Shown here piece by piece: positions 6,231-9,763 of a DNA stretch of 9,763 nucleotides; position 1 is the first letter of the stretch, and each line of letters opens with the position of its first letter. This DNA is from Nitrospira_G sp035457545 (GTDB taxonomy: Bacteria; Nitrospirota; Nitrospiria; Nitrospirales; Nitrospiraceae). Where the stretch lies: the NCBI GenBank assembly GCA_035457545.1, contig DATIBM010000009.1, forward strand, positions 1-9,763, in the 5' to 3' direction. The notes under the pieces are model-generated. The model made no database searches, was not told where the DNA came from, and saw only the letters and a program-made list of their open reading frames with translations. The position numbers were made by a program, and so were the translations under genes.

Positions 6231-6371
6231 TTCACTCTCACCTGTAGTGGTCTTGCCCCCTGCCTTTGGGCCGGTTTGCTGCCCAGCTTCGGAGTTACTT
6301 CCTTGTGGTCTACTGCCCAACCTGGATGGCGGCTACGGTTAGGACAGGACGCGACGGAAGGAGCGACACCA

Positions 6372-6515
6372 ATGGGCGGGTTCTTTGAACTGATCGCGAC
6401 GATTCTGGTGACGATCTCCGCCGCACAGGCCTGTGCCCCCTTGTTTGATTCGACCCCAACGAGCCAACGCAGCCTACCCTCACCCCCGCCCTCCGAGCAC
6501 CTGAACAGGCAGTAA
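6372..6515 (+). CDS. small protein with N-terminal hydrophobic segment, possibly exported
   Basis: This 47-codon ORF begins with ATG preceded by GGAAGGAG at an 8-base spacing, the strongest ribosome binding site on the plus strand of the window. Residues 3-20 are hydrophobic and end in SAAQAC, with Cys21 after an A-Q-A site. This suggests a signal peptide or a poor lipoprotein signal, although the usual positive residues at the N terminus are missing and Glu6 is present. The rest is rich in Pro, Ser and polar residues. It is convergent with the permease gene, with 14 bases between stop codons. I do not recognise the family. The frame stays open upstream to 6276, but the strong site favours 6372. 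The 141 bases between the rusA stop and this ATG show nothing else that I can name. Confidence 0.45.
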   Translation: MGGFFELIATILVTISAAQACAPLFDSTPTSQRSLPSPPPSEHLNRQ

Positions 6516-6529
6516 CCCAGCCGACCGAT

Positions 6530-7765
6530 CTATTCGTAGCGAAGCGCCTCGATGGGGTCCAGTCGTGAGGCCTTGTTGGCTGGATAGAGGCCGAACAAGA
6601 GCCCGACCGCGGCGGAGAAACAGAAGGCGACCAGAATCGATGCGCCCGAGATGACCGTTGGCCATCCGGCCAAGGCCGTAGCGAGCTTCGAGGCCAGCAC
6701 GCCGAGCAGGATCCCGGCCGCTCCTCCGAACAGGCTCAGCGTGATCGCTTCGATCAGGAATTGAAAGAGAATTTGCCATCGTTTGGCACCGACGGCCATC
6801 CGGACGCCGATCTCTCTGGTCCGTTCGGTCACCGAGACCAGCAGAATGTTCATGATGCCGATGCCGCCGACCACGAGCGAGATCGAGGCCACGGCGAACA
6901 GGAGGTTGGTAATGGTCACGGTAACGCCCTCCTGGACTTTACCGATATCCACCTGGGTGCGGATGGTGAAATCATCCGGTTGGTCTGGCTGCAGCCGGTG
7001 GCGCCCCCGCAACACCTCCCTGATCCGCTCGACGGCATCAGGCAGATCCTCCGGCCTGATGGTGGAAGCGAAGAGCGCCCCGACCGACCCGAGAAACGAG
7101 GTGCCGACGACCTTCCGCTCCGCCGTGGTGAAGGGAATGAAGACGATGTCGTCCTGATCCGACCCCTGGGCTGATTGGCCCTTGGGGGCCAAGACGCCGA
7201 CGACCGTGAACGGCACATTCCTGATGCGAATGGTCGCGCCCACCGGATCTTCGCCCGGTTCGAACAGGTTCTCGACCACGGTGCGCCCAAGCAGGGCCAC
7301 GCGCGCCGCCGTATCCATATCCGCCTGCGTGAAGGGACCGCCGCCCGCAAAGGACCAATCGCGGATCACCAAATACGACGGGGAGATCCCGTTGACCGGT
7401 CCATTCCAGTTCCTGTTGCCGCTGACGATCTGCAACACATCCCGCTTGGCCCAGCCGGTATCCAGCAGCAGCGGCACCTTCTTCTTCAGGTCCAGCGCAT
7501 CCGCGACCGTGAGCGTCACGGCGGCCCCCTGCCCGGCTCTCACACCGCCCACGGTGGTGGCGCCCGGGAGCACGATGATGACGTTGGTGCCGATCGTGGC
7601 GATTTGCGCCTGAACGAGGGCGCGGGCTCCCTGGCTGATGCTGACCATGGCGATCACGGCCGCCACCCCGATGATAATGCCCAGCATCGTGAGGGCGGCG
7701 CGGAGCCGGTTGCGCGCGATGACGCGAAAGGCGGTCGCGATGGTCAGGTGGAGGAAGGCGTACAT
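6530..7765 (-). CDS. macB: MacB-like ABC transporter permease
   Basis: The 411-residue permease has the MacB layout: a first membrane helix at about residues 22-43 following RNRLRAALTMLG, a periplasmic MacB-type domain at about 45-280, then helices at about 285-310, 335-360 and 372-395, ending in YPANKASRLDPIEALRYE. The coupling loop SVTERTREIGVRMAVGA is at 311-327. MacB proteins act mechanically, using ATP-driven motions to drive substrate through an outer-membrane channel rather than across the inner membrane. E. coli MacB is fused to its ATPase; here the two are separate. The ATG lies inside the ATPase gene (22-base overlap) with no obvious ribosome binding site, so translational coupling is likely. 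No outer-membrane TolC-like gene is in the window. Substrate could be a macrolide, lipopeptide, toxin or other molecule; the sequence does not say. Confidence 0.93.
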   Translation of the reverse strand: MYAFLHLTIATAFRVIARNRLRAALTMLGIIIGVAAVIAMVSISQGARALVQAQIATIGTNVIIVLPGATTVGGVRAGQGAAVTLTVADALDLKKKVPLLLDTGWAKRDVLQIVSGNRNWNGPVNGISPSYLVIRDWSFAGGGPFTQADMDTAARVALLGRTVVENLFEPGEDPVGATIRIRNVPFTVVGVLAPKGQSAQGSDQDDIVFIPFTTAERKVVGTSFLGSVGALFASTIRPEDLPDAVERIREVLRGRHRLQPDQPDDFTIRTQVDIGKVQEGVTVTITNLLFAVASISLVVGGIGIMNILLVSVTERTREIGVRMAVGAKRWQILFQFLIEAITLSLFGGAAGILLGVLASKLATALAGWPTVISGASILVAFCFSAAVGLLFGLYPANKASRLDPIEALRYE

Positions 7766-8475
7766 GACGGGGCAGAGAGGATAGCCGGCGAAACGGCCCG
7801 GTCGCTCACGATTTCACCGTCTTTCATCGTCAGTTGTCGGGATGCATGGGCCGCGATGTCGGCTTCATGGGTCACGAGAATGACCGTGATGCCTTCATCA
7901 CGGTTCAGGCCCTGGAGGATGCGCATGATGTCTCGACTGGACTCCGTATCCAGGTTTCCAGTGGGCTCATCCGCCAGGAGAATCGACGGAGCCGAAACCA
8001 GCGCCCTGGCGATCGCCACTCGCTGTTGCTGTCCTCCTGACAGTTGAGTAGGGTAATGCGATTCGCGGCCCGAAAGCCCGACGCGGGCGAGCGCTGCCGA
8101 CGCCCGCGCCCGCTGCTCGCCACGCGTCAAGCCGCGATAGAACAGCGGAAGCTGGGCATTTTCCAAGGCGCTCGTGCGAGGGATCAGGTTGAAGCTTTGG
8201 AAGACGAATCCGATCTTCCGATTCCGGATCTCGGCCAGCTCATCGGCCGAAGCAGCTCCGATATCCCGTCCCTCAAGCAGGTACGTCCCGCTGGTCGGCC
8301 GGTCCAGACAGCCCAGGATATACATGAGGGTCGATTTGCCCGATCCGGAGGAGCCGAGGATCGCGATGAATTCCCCCTGTTGCACCCGAAGGGTGACCCC
8401 CCGAAGCGCCGGCACCTCTGCAGCTCCAACCCGGTAGATTTTCCAGACATCCCGGCAGTCGATGAGATCTCCCAT
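7744..8475 (-). CDS. MacB-type ABC transporter ATP-binding protein
   Basis: The 243-residue ATPase has Walker A GSSGSGKST (41-49), the Q-loop glutamine at 93, the signature LSGGQQQR (145-152), Walker B LLADEP (166-171), NLDTE in the D-loop region and the switch histidine at 203. It belongs with the MacB/LolD group and should pair with the overlapping permease and the adaptor upstream. The last dozen or so residues, rich in Ser, Pro and Thr, lie partly in the overlap with the permease start and are probably not functionally constrained in this frame. The gene starts 24 bases after the macA stop, with only a weak ribosome binding site. Confidence 0.93.
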   Translation of the reverse strand: MGDLIDCRDVWKIYRVGAAEVPALRGVTLRVQQGEFIAILGSSGSGKSTLMYILGCLDRPTSGTYLLEGRDIGAASADELAEIRNRKIGFVFQSFNLIPRTSALENAQLPLFYRGLTRGEQRARASAALARVGLSGRESHYPTQLSGGQQQRVAIARALVSAPSILLADEPTGNLDTESSRDIMRILQGLNRDEGITVILVTHEADIAAHASRQLTMKDGEIVSDRAVSPAILSAPSCTPSST

Positions 8476-8499
8476 GAGCGATCACGGACAGGCCGGTCC

Positions 8500-9750
8500 C
8501 TACAGGTTTCGATCCCGCCCCGAACGCCGCTGTGCCGAACCGAAGCCTGGCGGCATATTGGTCGTCTTCTGTTCCGACCTCGGTGACTCCAGTCCGATGA
8601 TGACGCGGTCCCCTTCCTGCAGCGTGGGCCCGGCGATCTCCGTGAACAGGCCGTCCGAAAGCCCGGTCTGAATCGGGACCGGTTCCGGCCGGTCTCCGCT
8701 GCCGAGCCGCCATAGCGTTTTTCCCCTCTCTTCCGTGGTGATATCAGCCTTCGGCGCCGCCGTCGCGGCGCCGATCCCCCCGCCTCCCAGCGGAACGGCG
8801 GGCGGCACGAACCGTAGCGCGGCGTTGGGCACCTTGAGGACCTGATCCCGCTGCGCCACGACAATCGACACATTGGCGGTCATTCCCGGCTTCAACCGCA
8901 AATCATGGTTTTCGACCCCCACCACCACATTGTAGGTGACCACGTTCTGGACGTTGATCGGCGCATTGCGCACCTGCCGAATCTTGCCGCGGAACAACTC
9001 CCCCGGATAGGCGTCCACCGTGAAGACCGCCTCTTTTCTCTCGGCAATTCCTCCGATATCGGCTTCGCTGACATTCGTATCCACCTGCATCTGGGTCAAG
9101 TCCAAGGCGATCAAAAACAGGTTGGGGGTGGCGAAGCTTGCAGCGACCGTCTGGCCCACCTCGACGTTGCGGGCGATCACGATACCGTTCACTGGCGAAC
9201 GAATGGTCGTATACTTCAAATCGAGCTCGGCCGCATCCAGCGTGGCCTCCGCCTGTTTCAGTTGGGCTTCGGCCAGCTTGAGCTGAGCCTGGGCGTTTTC
9301 GTGCGCCGTCAGGGCCATATCGACGTCGTTCTGCGACACGAATTGTTGGGCGAGCAATCCCTTCATCCGCTCCAGCTCGCGCGTCCGTTGCGTGAGGTCC
9401 ACCCGCGCCTTGGAGACCGCCGCCCGCGCCATCCCCACATTACCGGCGGTCTGATCCCGCCTGGCCTGAAAGGGGGCCGGATCGATTTGCGCGATCACAT
9501 CGCCCGCCTTGACGACCGAGTTGAAGTCCGCATTGAGGCTCTTGATCATGCCCGAGACCTGGGTTCCAACTTGAACCGCAACGACGGGGTTGACGGTCCC
9601 GGTCGCATTGACGACCGACACAACGGCCCCCCGTTCGAGCACGGCCGTCTTGTACCGGATGACCGTAGGGGAATCATTCGACAGCAAGAGAAACCAGACA
9701 CCGGCTCCCAAGGCACCCAATAATGCGATGATCGAGACCGTTCGACGCAT
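8500..9750 (-). CDS. macA: MacA-like periplasmic adaptor (membrane fusion) protein
   Basis: The 416-residue protein links an inner-membrane MacB-type pump to an outer-membrane channel. It has one N-terminal membrane anchor (about residues 5-24), then split halves of a lipoyl/barrel-sandwich domain (about 55-92 and 180-212, including IRSPVNGIVIARNVEVGQTV) around an alpha-helical hairpin (about 96-178) rich in Ala, Gln, Leu and Glu. A beta-barrel (about 213-300, with RLKPGMTANVSIV) and a membrane-proximal domain follow. A Gly/Ala-rich insert at about 320-335 and a charged tail after 390 look flexible. The ATG at 9750 has GAGGGA seven bases upstream, at the window edge; the promoter lies outside. 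It is the first gene of the macA-ATPase-permease operon seen here. Confidence 0.93.
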   Translation of the reverse strand: MRRTVSIIALLGALGAGVWFLLLSNDSPTVIRYKTAVLERGAVVSVVNATGTVNPVVAVQVGTQVSGMIKSLNADFNSVVKAGDVIAQIDPAPFQARRDQTAGNVGMARAAVSKARVDLTQRTRELERMKGLLAQQFVSQNDVDMALTAHENAQAQLKLAEAQLKQAEATLDAAELDLKYTTIRSPVNGIVIARNVEVGQTVAASFATPNLFLIALDLTQMQVDTNVSEADIGGIAERKEAVFTVDAYPGELFRGKIRQVRNAPINVQNVVTYNVVVGVENHDLRLKPGMTANVSIVVAQRDQVLKVPNAALRFVPPAVPLGGGGIGAATAAPKADITTEERGKTLWRLGSGDRPEPVPIQTGLSDGLFTEIAGPTLQEGDRVIIGLESPRSEQKTTNMPPGFGSAQRRSGRDRNL

Positions 9751-9763
9751 AGGACCGTCCCTC

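Noticed and set aside
7175..9723. Long plus-strand open frames at 7175-8047 and 8905-9723
   Set aside because: They lie antisense to clear MacA, ATPase and permease genes and encode low-complexity, His/Arg/Asp-rich sequence, as expected from shadows in GC-rich DNA.
1..9763. tRNA, rRNA, CRISPR array, insertion sequence or prophage
   Set aside because: No direct-repeat array, tRNA-like cloverleaf, transposase or phage structural gene was recognised. RusA alone is not enough to call a prophage.

Overview
This is a GC-rich bacterial window with tightly packed genes. The organism is Gram-negative by inference: it has a MacA-type periplasmic adaptor with a MacB-type ABC pump, and a second FtsX/LolD-type ABC system, both of which normally work across a periplasm. 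Gene content and codon style would fit Nitrospirota or a similar environmental phylum, but that is a weak guess and no marker here proves it.

Layout, left to right. (1) Positions 1-4122, mostly minus strand. A LolD-like ATPase (3406-4122) overlaps a class 1A dihydroorotate dehydrogenase gene (2477-3409). After a 448-nt gap comes a large FtsX-family permease (1-2028) that is one uninterrupted frame running off the left edge. The gap carries, on the plus strand, a 99-residue stand-alone LuxR-type helix-turn-helix protein (2167-2466), divergent from the permease and convergent with the dehydrogenase. (2) Positions 4123-4188 form a short divergent promoter region in which one AT-rich core can serve as -10 for both strands. 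(3) Positions 4189-6230, plus strand: comF-type phosphoribosyltransferase, then mraZ behind a good sigma70-like promoter, then a RusA-family Holliday junction resolvase. mraZ is not followed by rsmH or ftsL, so it lies outside a division/cell-wall cluster here. (4) Positions 6231-6529 hold a small candidate gene (6372-6515) with a strong ribosome binding site. (5) Positions 6530-9750, minus strand: a macA - ATPase - permease operon, transcribed right to left and complete in the window; its promoter lies beyond the right edge.

Two ABC modules of the MacB/LolD/FtsX superfamily therefore flank a small plus-strand housekeeping block. MacA, the ATPase and the MacB-like permease should form the inner-membrane part of a tripartite efflux or secretion pump. 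The LolD-like ATPase probably energises the large permease, although pyrimidine synthesis (DHOD) and a small regulator now sit between them. I saw no tRNA, rRNA, CRISPR array, insertion sequence or clear prophage. I found no clearly new multi-gene system. The best leads are the ATPase-DHOD-(LuxR)-permease arrangement, the orphan mraZ-rusA pair, several promoters placed so close to start codons that nearly leaderless mRNAs are predicted, and the small ORF.
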